Numbered from the stretch's first letter, positions 19,470 to 28,549 are shown. The stretch is 64,000 bases of DNA from Paracidovorax wautersii (GCF_031453675.1 NZ_JAVIZX010000001.1:3804001-3868000), one strand, 5' to 3'. The notes: generated from the sequence alone by a model not told the origin. Numbers and translations: made by a program.

Positions 19470-20630
19470 ATGACCCCGAAGAGACAGCTGAGGCGCCGCT
19501 GGTGTGCGGCCCTGGTAGGCACCACCGCCACGTTAGCCGCCCATGCTCAAACCGCCCCGCCTCCCGCGCCGCCATCGGGCGTGAATGTGTATGGGCTGGT
19601 GGACATCGGCGTGGAGCGTGTGAACAACGTGGGCGCCAGCGGCAGCGGGCTGACCCGCATGCCCAGCAACACCGGCTCCCTGCCCTCCCGCCTGGGGTTC
19701 CGTGGCAGTGAGGACCTGGGCGGCGGCCTGCGCGCCGTGTTCACGCTGGAAATGGGTTTCGCCCCTGACCAGGGCACGCTGGCCCAAGGGGGCCGTGGCT
19801 TCGGCCGGCAGTCGTTCGTCGGGCTCGCAGGGCCCTGGGGGACCGTCTCCGCAGGCCGGCAGTATTCGATGATCTTCCTGTCGATGCAGGACGCGGACGT
19901 GATCGGCCCGGCCGTGTACGCACTGGGCTCGCTCGACAGCTACATCCCCAATGCGCGCGCCGACAACGCCATCGCCTACCGAGGCACCTTCAGCGGACTG
20001 ACGCTGGGCACGCAATACAGCTTCGGCCGCGACACGGTGAACTCGGGTCCGAGCCCCGTGGGCACCAACTGCGCCGGAGAAAGCGCGGGCGACAGCCGCG
20101 CCTGTCGGCAGTGGTCCGCCATGGCCAAGTACGACAGCGCCCAATGGGGAGCGGCCGTGGCCTACGACCGCCAGAACGGGCGCAACACGGCCTCTGCCAC
20201 CGACATCGTCTTCGGCAACCTGAACCGCAGCGACCGCAGCGATGAACGTCTGGGCGTGAACGGCTACGTGAAGTGGGCCGGCGCCAAGTTCGGCGGCGGC
20301 GTCATCCGCCGGGACAACGACGGCGATGTGGCCAAGCCACGCAGCCACCTCTGGTACGTGGGCGCGTCCTACCCGTTGACGGGCGCCCTGACCTTGGACG
20401 GCCAGTACCTGCGGCTGAACTACCGGGCGGTGGACGATGCGGATTCGCAGATGCTGGTGGCCCGGCTCGTCTACAGCCTGTCCCGGCGCACCGCGGCCTA
20501 CGTCCAGGTGGGCCACATCCGCAACGACCGGCGGGCCGCCGTGTCGGTGAGTGGGGGCGCCGCCGGCAGCACCCCTGCCGTCGGCGCATCGCAGACCGGT
20601 CTCAATGTGGGGTTGCGCCATGCCTTCTGA
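19470..20630 (+). CDS. Gram-negative porin
   Basis: Outer-membrane trimeric 16-strand beta-barrel for diffusion of small solutes. The 386-residue precursor has a signal peptide ending TLAAHAQ, the first strand motif VNVYGLVDIGVERVNN typical of Burkholderiales porins, the LPSRLGFRGSEDLGGGLRAVFTLEMGF block, and a terminal Phe (GLNVGLRHAF) needed for barrel assembly. The ATG at 19470 has AAGGAG seven bases upstream. The tctC-like gene follows 34 nt later and may be cotranscribed. Specificity cannot be read. Confidence 0.93.
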   Translation: MTPKRQLRRRWCAALVGTTATLAAHAQTAPPPAPPSGVNVYGLVDIGVERVNNVGASGSGLTRMPSNTGSLPSRLGFRGSEDLGGGLRAVFTLEMGFAPDQGTLAQGGRGFGRQSFVGLAGPWGTVSAGRQYSMIFLSMQDADVIGPAVYALGSLDSYIPNARADNAIAYRGTFSGLTLGTQYSFGRDTVNSGPSPVGTNCAGESAGDSRACRQWSAMAKYDSAQWGAAVAYDRQNGRNTASATDIVFGNLNRSDRSDERLGVNGYVKWAGAKFGGGVIRRDNDGDVAKPRSHLWYVGASYPLTGALTLDGQYLRLNYRAVDDADSQMLVARLVYSLSRRTAAYVQVGHIRNDRRAAVSVSGGAAGSTPAVGASQTGLNVGLRHAF

Positions 20631-20664
20631 CGCACATCCCCTGTCGGACCTGCGAGGTGCTTCC

Positions 20665-21657
20665 ATGGCGCAACGCCGTCTTTTCATCCAGGCGCTCGGC
20701 TCGGCCGCCGCACTCGGGGGCTTCGCTCCCTGGACCGCGCAGGCGCAGTCGATGGACACCGCCCGGGTCGTGGTCGGTTTTCCGCCGGGCGGCACGGCCG
20801 ATGTGCTGTCCCGCCGCGTCGCCGAGCGGCTGGCGCCTGCGGGCTACGTGCGCAGTGCCGGGCTGGTGGACAACAAGAGCGGCGCCGGGGGGCGGATTGC
20901 GGTGGAGACCGTGAAAGCCGCAGCGCCCGACGGAGCGACCCTGCTGCTGACGCCGCACTCGGTCCTGACGGTGTATCCCGGCATCTACCCCAAGCTGTCG
21001 TACAAGCCGTTCGAAGACCTGACGCCCGTGGCGCTGGGTGGGACGCTGTCGCACGCACTGGCCGTGGGGCCCATGGTGCCGGCCAGCGTGAAGAATGTGG
21101 CCGACTTCCTGGCCTGGGCGAAGGCGCACCCGAAGGACGCCAGCTACGGCTCGCCGGCCGCGGGCTCGATTCCGCACTTCATCGGCGCCCTGCTGTCCAA
21201 GCACAGCGGGATCGATCTGCGGCACGTTCCCTACCGGGGCTCGATTCCGGGGGTGACCGATACGGTGGGAGGCCAGATCCCTGCCATGGTCACCCCCGTG
21301 GGCGACTTCATTCCCAACGCCAAGAGCGGCAAGCTGCGCATCCTGGCCACGTCGGGGCCGCAGCGCACGCCGTTCACCCCCGACGTCGCCACGTTCTCGG
21401 AACAGGGCTTCGACTACATCCGCTTCGACGAGTGGTACGGCTTCTACGCACCGGCGCGCACCCCGGCGGCCGTGGTGTCCGCCGCCAGCGCGGCCATCAA
21501 CAAGGCCTTGCAGGACAAGGTGGTCATCGACAGCCTCGCCACCTTTGGCGTCATTGCGGGCGGATCGACGCCCGCAGAGCTGGGCGCGATGACGCACCAG
21601 GAGTCCGAGCGGTGGGCGCCGATCGTCAAGCAGATCGGTTTCACCGCCGAGTCGTGA
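20665..21657 (+). CDS. Tripartite tricarboxylate transporter (Bug/TctC family) substrate-binding protein
   Basis: Periplasmic solute-binding protein of the Bug family, which captures carboxylates and other small organic molecules. The 330-residue protein starts with a signal carrying QRRLFIQALG, resembling a Tat motif, and ending AQAQS. Family parts are VVVGFPPGGTADVLSRRVAERL, NKSGAGGRIAVETV, and YGSPAAGSIPHFIGALL with the VPYRGSIPGVTDTVGGQI pocket. The usual membrane partners TctA/TctB are not nearby, as is common for this greatly expanded family in Burkholderiales. It lies directly behind a porin. The ligand is unknown. Confidence 0.92.
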   Translation: MAQRRLFIQALGSAAALGGFAPWTAQAQSMDTARVVVGFPPGGTADVLSRRVAERLAPAGYVRSAGLVDNKSGAGGRIAVETVKAAAPDGATLLLTPHSVLTVYPGIYPKLSYKPFEDLTPVALGGTLSHALAVGPMVPASVKNVADFLAWAKAHPKDASYGSPAAGSIPHFIGALLSKHSGIDLRHVPYRGSIPGVTDTVGGQIPAMVTPVGDFIPNAKSGKLRILATSGPQRTPFTPDVATFSEQGFDYIRFDEWYGFYAPARTPAAVVSAASAAINKALQDKVVIDSLATFGVIAGGSTPAELGAMTHQESERWAPIVKQIGFTAES

Positions 21658-21819
21658 GGCAGCCCGGCCGGCGGGCACGGGCGCGGCCCTCCGCCGCCCC
21701 CGGCTTCGCGGGCCCCTCTGCCGCAGCCGGGGCCATGGCCGCTGTCACCCGCAGCCACTATCATTCGGCGCTTGCCCCGCACTGCACTGCGGCCCGCCCT
21801 GCCCGCTCGACCGTTCTCC

Positions 21820-23166
21820 ATGTCCGCTGTCTTCAACTTCACCTTCGTCCCCTGGTTCCGGTCCGTCGCGCCTTACATCCACAAGTTCCGCCACCAGACC
21901 TTCGTGATCGGCCTCACGGGCGAGGCGATCGCGGCGGGCAAGCTGCAGAACATCGCGCAGGATCTGGCCATGATCCAGGCGATGGGCGTGAAGATCGTCC
22001 TGGTGCACGGCTTCCGGCCGCAGGTCAACGAACAGCTGCGCGCCAAGGGGCATGAGGCCAAGTACTCGCACGGCATCCGCGTGACCGACTCGGTGGCGCT
22101 GGATTGCGCGCAGGAGGCCGCAGGACAATTGCGCTATGAGATCGAGGCGGCCTTCAGCCAGGGCCTGCCCAACACGCCCATGGCGGGCTCCACAGTGCGG
22201 GTGATCTCGGGCAACTTCCTGACGGCGCGGCCCGTGGGTATCGTCGATGGCGTGGATTTCCAGCACTCCGGCCTGGTGCGCAAGGTGGACACGGCGGGCA
22301 TCCGCCGCTCGCTGGAGATGGATGCACTGGTGCTGCTGTCGCCGTTCGGCTTCTCGCCCACCGGCGAGGCCTTCAACCTCAGCATGGAAGAAGTGGCGAC
22401 GTCGGTGGCGATCTCGCTCAAGGCGGACAAGCTGGTGTTCGTCTCCGAGGTGCCGGGCATCCGCACGCAGCCCGAAGCACCCGAGAGCGACGACAACCCC
22501 ATCGACACCGAGCTGCCGCTGGCCCTGGCGCGCCAGATGCTGGCCACCCTGCCCCCGGCGCAGAAGCCGACCGACACCGCGTTCTACCTGCAGCACTGCG
22601 TGAAAGCGTGCGAGGCCGGCGTGGAGCGCAGCCACATCATTCCATTCGCGGTCGATGGCGCGCTGCTGCTGGAGATCTACGTGCACGACGGCATCGGCAC
22701 CATGATCGTGGACGAAAAGCTCGAAGAGCTGCGCGAGGCGACGCCCGACGACGTGGGCGGCATCCTGCAGCTGATCGAGCCGTTCGAGAAGGATGGCACG
22801 CTGGTCAAGCGCGACCGCACCGAGATCGAACGCGACGTGGCCAACTACACCATCATCGAACACGACGGCGTGATCTTCGGCTGCGCCGCGCTCTACCCCT
22901 ACCCGGAAGCCGCCACGGCCGAGATGGCCGCCGTGACCGTGTCCCCGCAAAGCCAGGGCACGGGCGACGGCGAGAAGCTGCTCAAGCGCATCGAGCAGCG
23001 CGCACGCATCATGGGCCTGAAGAGCATCTTCGTGCTGACCACCCGCACCATGCACTGGTTCATCAAGCGGGGCTTCCAGCCGGTGGACCCGGACTGGCTG
23101 CCCGAGGCCCGCAAGAAGAAATACAACTGGGACCGCAAGAGCCAGGTGCTGGTCAAGAAGCTGTAG
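21820..23166 (+). CDS. argA: N-acetylglutamate synthase (amino-acid N-acetyltransferase)
   Basis: Acetylates glutamate with acetyl-CoA, the first step of arginine synthesis. The 448-residue protein has an N-terminal amino-acid-kinase-like domain (KFRHQTFVIGLTGEAIAAG, VLVHGFRPQVNEQL), which in the family binds arginine for feedback control, and a C-terminal GNAT domain (EMAAVTVSPQSQGTGDGEKLL, IFVLTTRTMHWFIKRGFQ). Start ATG at 21820 gives the usual MSAVFNFTFVPWFRSVAPYI. No other arginine genes are adjacent. The neighbouring beta-lactamase gene is convergent. Confidence 0.94.
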   Translation: MSAVFNFTFVPWFRSVAPYIHKFRHQTFVIGLTGEAIAAGKLQNIAQDLAMIQAMGVKIVLVHGFRPQVNEQLRAKGHEAKYSHGIRVTDSVALDCAQEAAGQLRYEIEAAFSQGLPNTPMAGSTVRVISGNFLTARPVGIVDGVDFQHSGLVRKVDTAGIRRSLEMDALVLLSPFGFSPTGEAFNLSMEEVATSVAISLKADKLVFVSEVPGIRTQPEAPESDDNPIDTELPLALARQMLATLPPAQKPTDTAFYLQHCVKACEAGVERSHIIPFAVDGALLLEIYVHDGIGTMIVDEKLEELREATPDDVGGILQLIEPFEKDGTLVKRDRTEIERDVANYTIIEHDGVIFGCAALYPYPEAATAEMAAVTVSPQSQGTGDGEKLLKRIEQRARIMGLKSIFVLTTRTMHWFIKRGFQPVDPDWLPEARKKKYNWDRKSQVLVKKL

Positions 23167-23183
23167 GACCACCGGGCTGGCGC

Positions 23184-24014
23184 TCAAGGCGCGAGAGTGG
23201 TGACCAGAGAGGCCCAGTCCTGCTTCAGCGCATCGCGCACGCGCAGACCATGGGGCGTGTCGTGCACCTGGGTGTCTTGCGCCAAGCGCGCAAAAGCCAG
23301 CACACGCCCGCCGCGCACCGCCCAGCCCACAAACCAGCCGTAGCCGCGCGCCGTGTCGGACACGCCATCGGCCCTGCGCGGAAAGGCCGTACCGGTCTTT
23401 CCGTGCACCTGCCAACCCCCTGGCCACGGCCCTATCGCCGTGATTTGCGCCGTCATCCGCACGGCCTGCGCGCTGACGGGCAATTCCCCCTGCACTAGGC
23501 GACGCAGAAAAGCGACCTGTTCACGGGCAGAGACCTGCAGCGATGAACTGATCCAGGCCCGGTCCAGACCGTTGTTGCGACCCGCATCGCCTGACAGGTC
23601 TGCATTCCCATAACCGAAAGCCTGCACATAACGCTGCAGCGCAGTGGCCCCCACTGTATGCGTCAAGCGCTGCGAAAACCAGACCACCGACCACTGCATC
23701 CAGCGCGCAGGGTCTGCAGGCAGCAACCAAGCCGGGCCGCCCCAATCTGGATCACCCGGCCGAAACTGGAAAGTTGGCGCATGGGCGTTCTGCAGCACAC
23801 CAGCGTCAAAGCCGATCAGACTGAGCGGGATCTTGAAGGTCGATGCTGGGGTCACGCGGGTGTCGCAGCCCCCTTGCTCCACCACCGTCCGGCCGCTGTG
23901 CGCATCCACGATGAGTGTGCAAGCCAGACGCTGCGCGTGGGCCGCAAACACGCCTAGCAACAGGCCGAGGCTGACCCCAGATCGCAGCAGCGCCCGGCAC
24001 CGGCCTCCGCTCAC
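23184..24014 (-). CDS. Class D (OXA-type) beta-lactamase
   Basis: Periplasmic serine beta-lactamase. The 276-residue precursor has a signal ending VFAAHAQ and all class D motifs: STFK in VTPASTFKIPLSL (acylated Ser, carbamylated Lys), the S-x-V motif in MQWSVVWFSQRL, YGN in AFGYGNADLSG, and KTG in QVHGKTGTAFPR. WISSSLQVSAREQVAFLRRL is also typical. The GTG start at 24014 overlaps the TGA of the class A gene by 4 nt, pointing to coupled translation and control by AmpR upstream. Spectrum cannot be read from sequence. Confidence 0.9.
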   Translation of the reverse strand: MSGGRCRALLRSGVSLGLLLGVFAAHAQRLACTLIVDAHSGRTVVEQGGCDTRVTPASTFKIPLSLIGFDAGVLQNAHAPTFQFRPGDPDWGGPAWLLPADPARWMQWSVVWFSQRLTHTVGATALQRYVQAFGYGNADLSGDAGRNNGLDRAWISSSLQVSAREQVAFLRRLVQGELPVSAQAVRMTAQITAIGPWPGGWQVHGKTGTAFPRRADGVSDTARGYGWFVGWAVRGGRVLAFARLAQDTQVHDTPHGLRVRDALKQDWASLVTTLAP

Positions 24015-24916
24015 GCCCCCACCGCCTGCACCACGTGGCGCGCCACCTGGGCGATGGCGGCGTCGCGCACCTCCGGCGCCGCCGGCACGCCCGTCATGTA
24101 GCAGGTCACCAGCACGGGCGCGCCGCCGCCCGGCGGCCACAGCACGCCGACGTCGTTGGACGATCCGTTGGCCCCCGTGCCCGTCTTGTCCCCCACCTTC
24201 CAGCCGGGCACGCCTGCGCGCAGGCGCTTGTCACCGGTCTTGCTGTCCACCAGCCACTGCGTCAGGATGGCGCGCGACGCCGGAGACAGCGCATCCCCCA
24301 GCACCAGCCTGCGCATCGTCTGCAGCATGGCGAGCGGCGTGGTGGTGTCGCGCGGGTCGCCCGTCAGGGCCTCGTTCAGCCCGGGCTCGTTGCGGTCGAG
24401 CCGGGTGTGCGTGTCGCCCAGCGCGCGGACGAAAGCGGTGAACCCAGCGGGGCCGCCGTGGCGCGCCAGCAGCAGGTTGGCGGCCGTGTTGTCGCTCAGG
24501 GTGACGGTGGCCTCGCACAGCTCCCCCACGGTGATGCCGCCGGCGCCGGTGTGCTTTTCCGTCACGGGCGAGTGAGGCACCAGCGCGCTGGCTTCGTAGT
24601 GCACGCGGTTGACCAGCGCCTCCTGGCCGCGGTCCACACGCTCCAGCATCCAGCCGGCCAGCACCAGCTTGAAGGTGCTGGCCATGGGAAAGCGCTCATC
24701 CTGCCGCCAGCCAGCCGCACGGCCGGTGCCGGTGTCCAGCACCGCCACGCCGAGCCGGCCGCCCTGCAAGGTGGATTCGACGGCCTGCAGTGCGGTGCGC
24801 CAGGTGCTGTCGCCGTGGACAGCCGCCGCGGCCGGGGTGGCGGACCACGCTCGGGGCATCGCGGCCAGCAGGCCCAGCCCGGCCATCAGCTCAAAGGAAA
24901 ATTGGCGTCTTTTCAT
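24011..24916 (-). CDS. Class A beta-lactamase
   Basis: Secreted serine beta-lactamase of 301 residues. The N-terminus has RRQFSFELM, a Tat-like twin arginine, before a hydrophobic stretch ending RAWSA. Catalytic motifs are the S70-type PMASTFKLVLAG, S130-type TLSDNTAANLLL, E166-type RNEPGLNEA and K234-type GDKTGTGANGSSNDVGVLW. It is divergent from an AmpR-type regulator, with 112 bp between start codons, and followed by an overlapping class D gene. AmpR-linked class A enzymes are known in several proteobacteria; inducibility here is inferred. Confidence 0.93.
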   Translation of the reverse strand: MKRRQFSFELMAGLGLLAAMPRAWSATPAAAAVHGDSTWRTALQAVESTLQGGRLGVAVLDTGTGRAAGWRQDERFPMASTFKLVLAGWMLERVDRGQEALVNRVHYEASALVPHSPVTEKHTGAGGITVGELCEATVTLSDNTAANLLLARHGGPAGFTAFVRALGDTHTRLDRNEPGLNEALTGDPRDTTTPLAMLQTMRRLVLGDALSPASRAILTQWLVDSKTGDKRLRAGVPGWKVGDKTGTGANGSSNDVGVLWPPGGGAPVLVTCYMTGVPAAPEVRDAAIAQVARHVVQAVGA

Positions 24917-25028
24917 TATGTCGGTCCTCGGGTGAAAGTGATGGACCGAACGATAGAGGGCGGCAGGCCTTTGCACCAGCGACAATAATCGCGGCGAACC
25001 CCAAGAAAAACTGATTACTCCCGCTGCC

Positions 25029-25895
25029 ATGCACCTGCCCCTGAATGCCTTGCGCGCCTTCGAGGTCTCCGCGCGCCACCTCAACCTGACCCGCGCGGCG
25101 CAGGAGCTGAACGTGACCCAGACGGCCGTGAGCCAGCACATCCGCAATCTGGAGGACCGGCTGGGCACCCCGCTGTTCCGCCGCCTGCCGCGCGGGCTGG
25201 CGCTGACCGACGAGGGCCAGGCCCTGCTGCCCGTGCTGGCCGAGTCCTTCGCACGCATCGCGCAGGCGCTGGAGCGCGTGAGCGACCGCCGCCCGCGCGA
25301 GGTGCTGACCGTGGGCGCGGTGGGCACCTTCGCCGTGGGCTGGCTGTTGCCGCGTCTGCGCGACTTCCAGCAGGCCCACCCGTTCGTGGATCTGCGCCTG
25401 CTCACGCACAACAACCGCGTCGATCTCGCCGCGGAAGGGCTGGACTACGCCATCCGCTTTGGCGACGGCGCCTGGCACGGCACCGAAGCCGACCGCCTGC
25501 TCGACGCGCCGCTCTCCGCCATGTGCGCCCCCGCCATCGCCGCGCGGCTGCGCGCCCCGGCCGATCTGGCCCGCGAATCGCTGCTGCGCTCGTACCGGGC
25601 CGACGAATGGGCCACCTGGTTCGCCGCAGCCAGCGTGCCCTGCCCGCTGGTGCGCGGCACGGTGTTCGACTCGTCGCTGGCGCTGGCGGAAGCCGCGGCC
25701 CAGGGCGCCGGCGTGGCACTGCTGCCGCAGCGCCTGTTCACCCGGGAACTGCAGCAGGGCCGGCTGGCACAGCCTTTCGGTACCGAGATCGCGCTCGGCG
25801 CGTACTGGCTCACCCGGCTCAAATCGCGGCCGCCGGGCGCGGCCATGGAGGCGTTCCGCTCCTGGATGTTGGCGGCCTGCGCGCAGGAAGCCTGA
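25029..25895 (+). CDS. ampR: AmpR-type LysR regulator of beta-lactamase
   Basis: LysR-family activator that in known systems responds to cell-wall recycling muropeptides and UDP-MurNAc-pentapeptide. The 288-residue protein has the LysR helix-turn-helix (LNALRAFEVSARHLNLTRAA, TQTAVSQHIRNLEDRLGTPL) and AmpR-specific effector-domain stretches: VGTFAVGWLLPRLRDF, LLTHNNRVDLAAEGLDYAIR, GAWHGTEADRLL and LLRSYRADEWATWF. It is divergent from the class A gene, the classic ampR-bla arrangement. An ldcA-like murein recycling gene is present at 59.8 kb; ampD and ampG are not in the window. Confidence 0.93.
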   Translation: MHLPLNALRAFEVSARHLNLTRAAQELNVTQTAVSQHIRNLEDRLGTPLFRRLPRGLALTDEGQALLPVLAESFARIAQALERVSDRRPREVLTVGAVGTFAVGWLLPRLRDFQQAHPFVDLRLLTHNNRVDLAAEGLDYAIRFGDGAWHGTEADRLLDAPLSAMCAPAIAARLRAPADLARESLLRSYRADEWATWFAAASVPCPLVRGTVFDSSLALAEAAAQGAGVALLPQRLFTRELQQGRLAQPFGTEIALGAYWLTRLKSRPPGAAMEAFRSWMLAACAQEA

Positions 25896-25901
25896 AGCGA
25901 T

Positions 25902-25960
25902 TGCTACCAAATTCATAGCTAAATGCGCTTTATCCACGGGCGCCAGAGGTATATTTCATT
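25902..25960 (+). repeat. Dispersed repeat, intergenic copy before trhO-GST
   Basis: It reads GCTACCAAATTCATAGCTAA, then ATGCGCTTTATCCACGGGCG and CCAGAGGTATATTTCATTC. This is one of the clearest copies: ATAGCT, GCGCTT, GGGCGCCAGAGG and an ATTT end in order. It starts just after the ampR stop. Confidence 0.65.
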
Positions 25961-26021
25961 CAAATTCTCAGGCGCTACGCTGCAACGGCACCTGGGTGCC
26001 GGCCGGTATCATCGGCGCCCC

Positions 26022-27674
26022 ATGTCCGCCCCCTACCTGACTGCCGCCCTCTACCAGTTCGTCGATTGGCCCGACTACGCCGCGCTGCAGCCGCCGCTGC
26101 AGGCCGTGTGCGATGCCCATGGCGTGCGGGGCACGTTGCTGCTGGCCCCCGAAGGCATCAACGGCACCATCGCCGGCCGGCCCGAGGACGTGCAGGCGGT
26201 GCTGGCCTGGCTGCGCAGCGACGCGCGGCTGGCGCAGCTGAAGCACAAGGAAGCCTGGGGCGACCGGCTGCCGTTCTACCGCATGCGGGTGCGGCTCAAG
26301 CGCGAGATCGTCAGCCTGGGGGTGCCCGGGCTGAACCCCGCCGCGCAGGCCGGAACGTACGTGAAGCCGCAGGACTGGAACGCCTTCATCGACGACCCCG
26401 ACGTGGTCGTGATCGACACCCGCAACCACTACGAGGTGGGCATCGGCGGCTTCGAGCGGGCGGTGGACCCCGGCACGCGCAGCTTCACGGAATTTCCCGC
26501 ATGGGTGGAGCAGCAGAGCGCGCCGGGCGGCGTGCTGGCGGGCAATCCACGCGTGGCCATGTTCTGCACCGGCGGCATCCGCTGCGAGAAATCCACCGCG
26601 CTGCTCAAGTCGCGCGGCTTCGACGAGGTCTACCACCTGGAGGGCGGCATCCTCCAGTACCTGGAGACCGTGCCGCGTGAGGACAGCCGCTGGCAGGGCG
26701 AGTGCTTCGTGTTCGACGAACGCGTCGCTGTGGGCCACGGCTTGGAACCCGGGTCGCACAGCCTGTGCCGCTCCTGCCGCATGCCGCTGTCCGCCGAGGA
26801 CCGCGACACGCCGCAGTATGTGCAAGGCGTGAGCTGCCCCTACTGCCATGGCACCCGCAACGAAGCGGAACTGCAGGCGCTGGCGGAGCGAGAGCGCCAG
26901 ATGAAGCTGGCCGCGCAGCGGGGCCAGGAGCACATCGGCGCACGGCTGGACAGCGCTCCACCCCGCCCGGCCGCGGTCGCAGCGCCTGCGGCACTGCAGG
27001 GCCCGCAAGCTGCGCCCGCTGGCGATCGGCCCGTGCTGTACTCCTTCCGCCGCTGCCCTTACGCCATGCGCGCCCGGCTGGCATTGGCCGTGAGCGGCAC
27101 CACCTGCGAGCTGCGCGAGGTCGTGCTGCGCGACAAGCCGGCCGCCCTGCTCCAGGCGTCGCCCAAGGGCACGGTGCCCGTCATGGTGCTGCCGGACGGC
27201 GCCGTGCTGCAGGAAAGCCTGGACATCATGCTGTGGGCCCTGGAACAGAACGACCCGCAGCGCTGGCTGCAGCCGACCCACGGCACCCGTGACGACATGC
27301 TCGCCCTCATCGCCGACGCCCAGACGCGCTTCAAACCCGTGCTGGACCGCTGCAAGTACCCGAACCGCTATCCCGATGCCGATCCGGACCGGGCCTGGGT
27401 AGAGGCGCAGTCCTGGCTGCTGGCGCTGGAGGAGCGCCTGTCGCAGACGCCCCATCTGCACGGCACGCACGCCGCGCTGGCCGACATGGCGATCGCGCCC
27501 TTCGTGCGGCAATTTGCGGGCATCGATCCGCAGCGCTGGGAGGCCGGCCCCTGGCCCCAACTGCGGCGCTGGCTCGCCGACTGGCAGCAAGGCAGCCTGT
27601 TCACGCGCACCATGGAAAAGTACGCGGCCTGGCGCGAAGGCAGTCCGGTGGTGCTGTTTCCACCCGCCGCCTAA
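26022..27674 (+). CDS. trhO: tRNA uridine(34) hydroxylase TrhO fused to a glutathione S-transferase-like domain
   Basis: Residues 1-~270 are TrhO (UPF0176/YceA), which makes 5-hydroxyuridine at tRNA wobble position 34: LLLAPEGINGTIAG, the rhodanese core VIDTRNHYEVGIGGFERA and active-site CTGGIRCEK. A four-Cys element (LCRSCRMPL, VSCPYCHG) follows, as in long TrhO proteins. After an Ala/Pro linker at ~310-330, residues ~335-550 are a thioredoxin-fold GST-like domain with YSFRRCPYAMRARLALAVSG, resembling glutaredoxin 2. The frame is continuous. Start ATG at 26022 matches homologues. A second, unfused TrhO lies at 36.4 kb. Confidence 0.9.
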   Translation: MSAPYLTAALYQFVDWPDYAALQPPLQAVCDAHGVRGTLLLAPEGINGTIAGRPEDVQAVLAWLRSDARLAQLKHKEAWGDRLPFYRMRVRLKREIVSLGVPGLNPAAQAGTYVKPQDWNAFIDDPDVVVIDTRNHYEVGIGGFERAVDPGTRSFTEFPAWVEQQSAPGGVLAGNPRVAMFCTGGIRCEKSTALLKSRGFDEVYHLEGGILQYLETVPREDSRWQGECFVFDERVAVGHGLEPGSHSLCRSCRMPLSAEDRDTPQYVQGVSCPYCHGTRNEAELQALAERERQMKLAAQRGQEHIGARLDSAPPRPAAVAAPAALQGPQAAPAGDRPVLYSFRRCPYAMRARLALAVSGTTCELREVVLRDKPAALLQASPKGTVPVMVLPDGAVLQESLDIMLWALEQNDPQRWLQPTHGTRDDMLALIADAQTRFKPVLDRCKYPNRYPDADPDRAWVEAQSWLLALEERLSQTPHLHGTHAALADMAIAPFVRQFAGIDPQRWEAGPWPQLRRWLADWQQGSLFTRTMEKYAAWREGSPVVLFPPAA

Positions 27675-27868
27675 TTCGGCCTTTCGCTTTTGCCGATCAG
27701 AAAACGAAAGCCATGGCACGCGGCGTGAACGCATGTATGGCCGCCGCGCTGTGCCTCCATCACCCCGCCGCGCTGGGCGTCCACCGTATGAAACGACACA
27801 GGGCGCCGTGAGCGCCCTGTCATGCAAGCAGATCGGCAGGCCGCCTGGTAGGCGGCGCCGGTTTCCGT
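27675..27868. terminator. Intergenic region with a perfect 9-bp hairpin
   Basis: ACAGGGCGC (27798-27806) and GCGCCCTGT (27812-27820) form a perfect stem around CGTGA between the convergent trhO-GST and dsbB genes. No long T tract follows on either strand, so it is terminator-like only. The rest of the 194 bp shows nothing. Confidence 0.4.
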
Positions 27869-28399
27869 TCAGGCGGCAGCCAGGCCGTCGCGCCGATGGC
27901 CGCGCCCCGCACGCACGAGCAGCACCACCAGAACGACGGCCATCGCGACGAAGCACAGGAACGACCAGTTGGCGATGGAGCCGCCCAGGAAGGTCCAGTC
28001 GATGGCCGCGCAGTCGCCCGAGCCGCGGAAGATCATGGGAATGGCGCGGCCGATGGGGAAGTGCTCGATCATTCCGTAGAAGTCACGGCCACACGTGGCG
28101 ATCTCGGGCGGGTACCACTGCAACCAGGACTGGCGTGCTGCCACGAAGGCACCGAAGCCCGAGGCGACCAAGGCCAGCACCGCCCACGACATCCACCAGC
28201 CTTTTGTGCCTCTGACGCCCGCCAGTGCTGCGAAGACTGCTACACCAATGAGAGCATAGCGCTGCACGATGCACATGGGGCAAGGCTCCAGACCCACCAC
28301 GTGCTGCAGGTACATGCCAAACGCCAGCATGGCCACGCAGGCCACGCTGATCAGCGCCAGCACGCGGCGCGGCGCGGTATCCAACCAGTTCAACACCAT
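27869..28399 (-). CDS. dsbB: Disulfide bond formation protein B
   Basis: Four-helix inner-membrane protein that reoxidises DsbA and passes electrons to quinone. The 176-residue protein has the first Cys pair in GLEPCPMCIVQRYAL and the second pair in EIATCGRD and GSGDCAAIDW, plus hydrophobic helices (VLALISVACVAMLAFGMYL, WMSWAVLALVASGFGAFVA). The ATG at 28399 is chosen because GAGGG lies five bases upstream; an in-frame ATG at 28411 is an alternative. Part of the second helix and following loop coincides with a dispersed repeat copy. Confidence 0.92.
   Translation of the reverse strand: MVLNWLDTAPRRVLALISVACVAMLAFGMYLQHVVGLEPCPMCIVQRYALIGVAVFAALAGVRGTKGWWMSWAVLALVASGFGAFVAARQSWLQWYPPEIATCGRDFYGMIEHFPIGRAIPMIFRGSGDCAAIDWTFLGGSIANWSFLCFVAMAVVLVVLLVRAGRGHRRDGLAAA
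28201..28261 (-). repeat. Dispersed repeat copy inside dsbB
   Basis: The minus strand reads GCGCTATGCTCTCATTGGTG, TAGCAGTCTTCGCAGCACTG, then GCGGGCGTCAGAGGCACAAA. It matches the GCTAT start, TAGC, and GGGCGTCAGAGGC end of other copies. It is translated as RYALIGVAVFAALAGVRGTK, covering a membrane helix. Confidence 0.5.
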
Positions 28400-28549
28400 T
28401 TTTTCCCTCATCCAATAACCGCCGTCCGAGATGTGCCCCTCCCCACCAAACCGGCGCGCCCCCAGCCAGCAGACGGCCAGCAAGGGCCGCCCCGCAGCAA
28501 AGGCCGTCGTCCCCCTGGGGGGAAGACGCGAAGCGGCTCAGGGGGGAAG

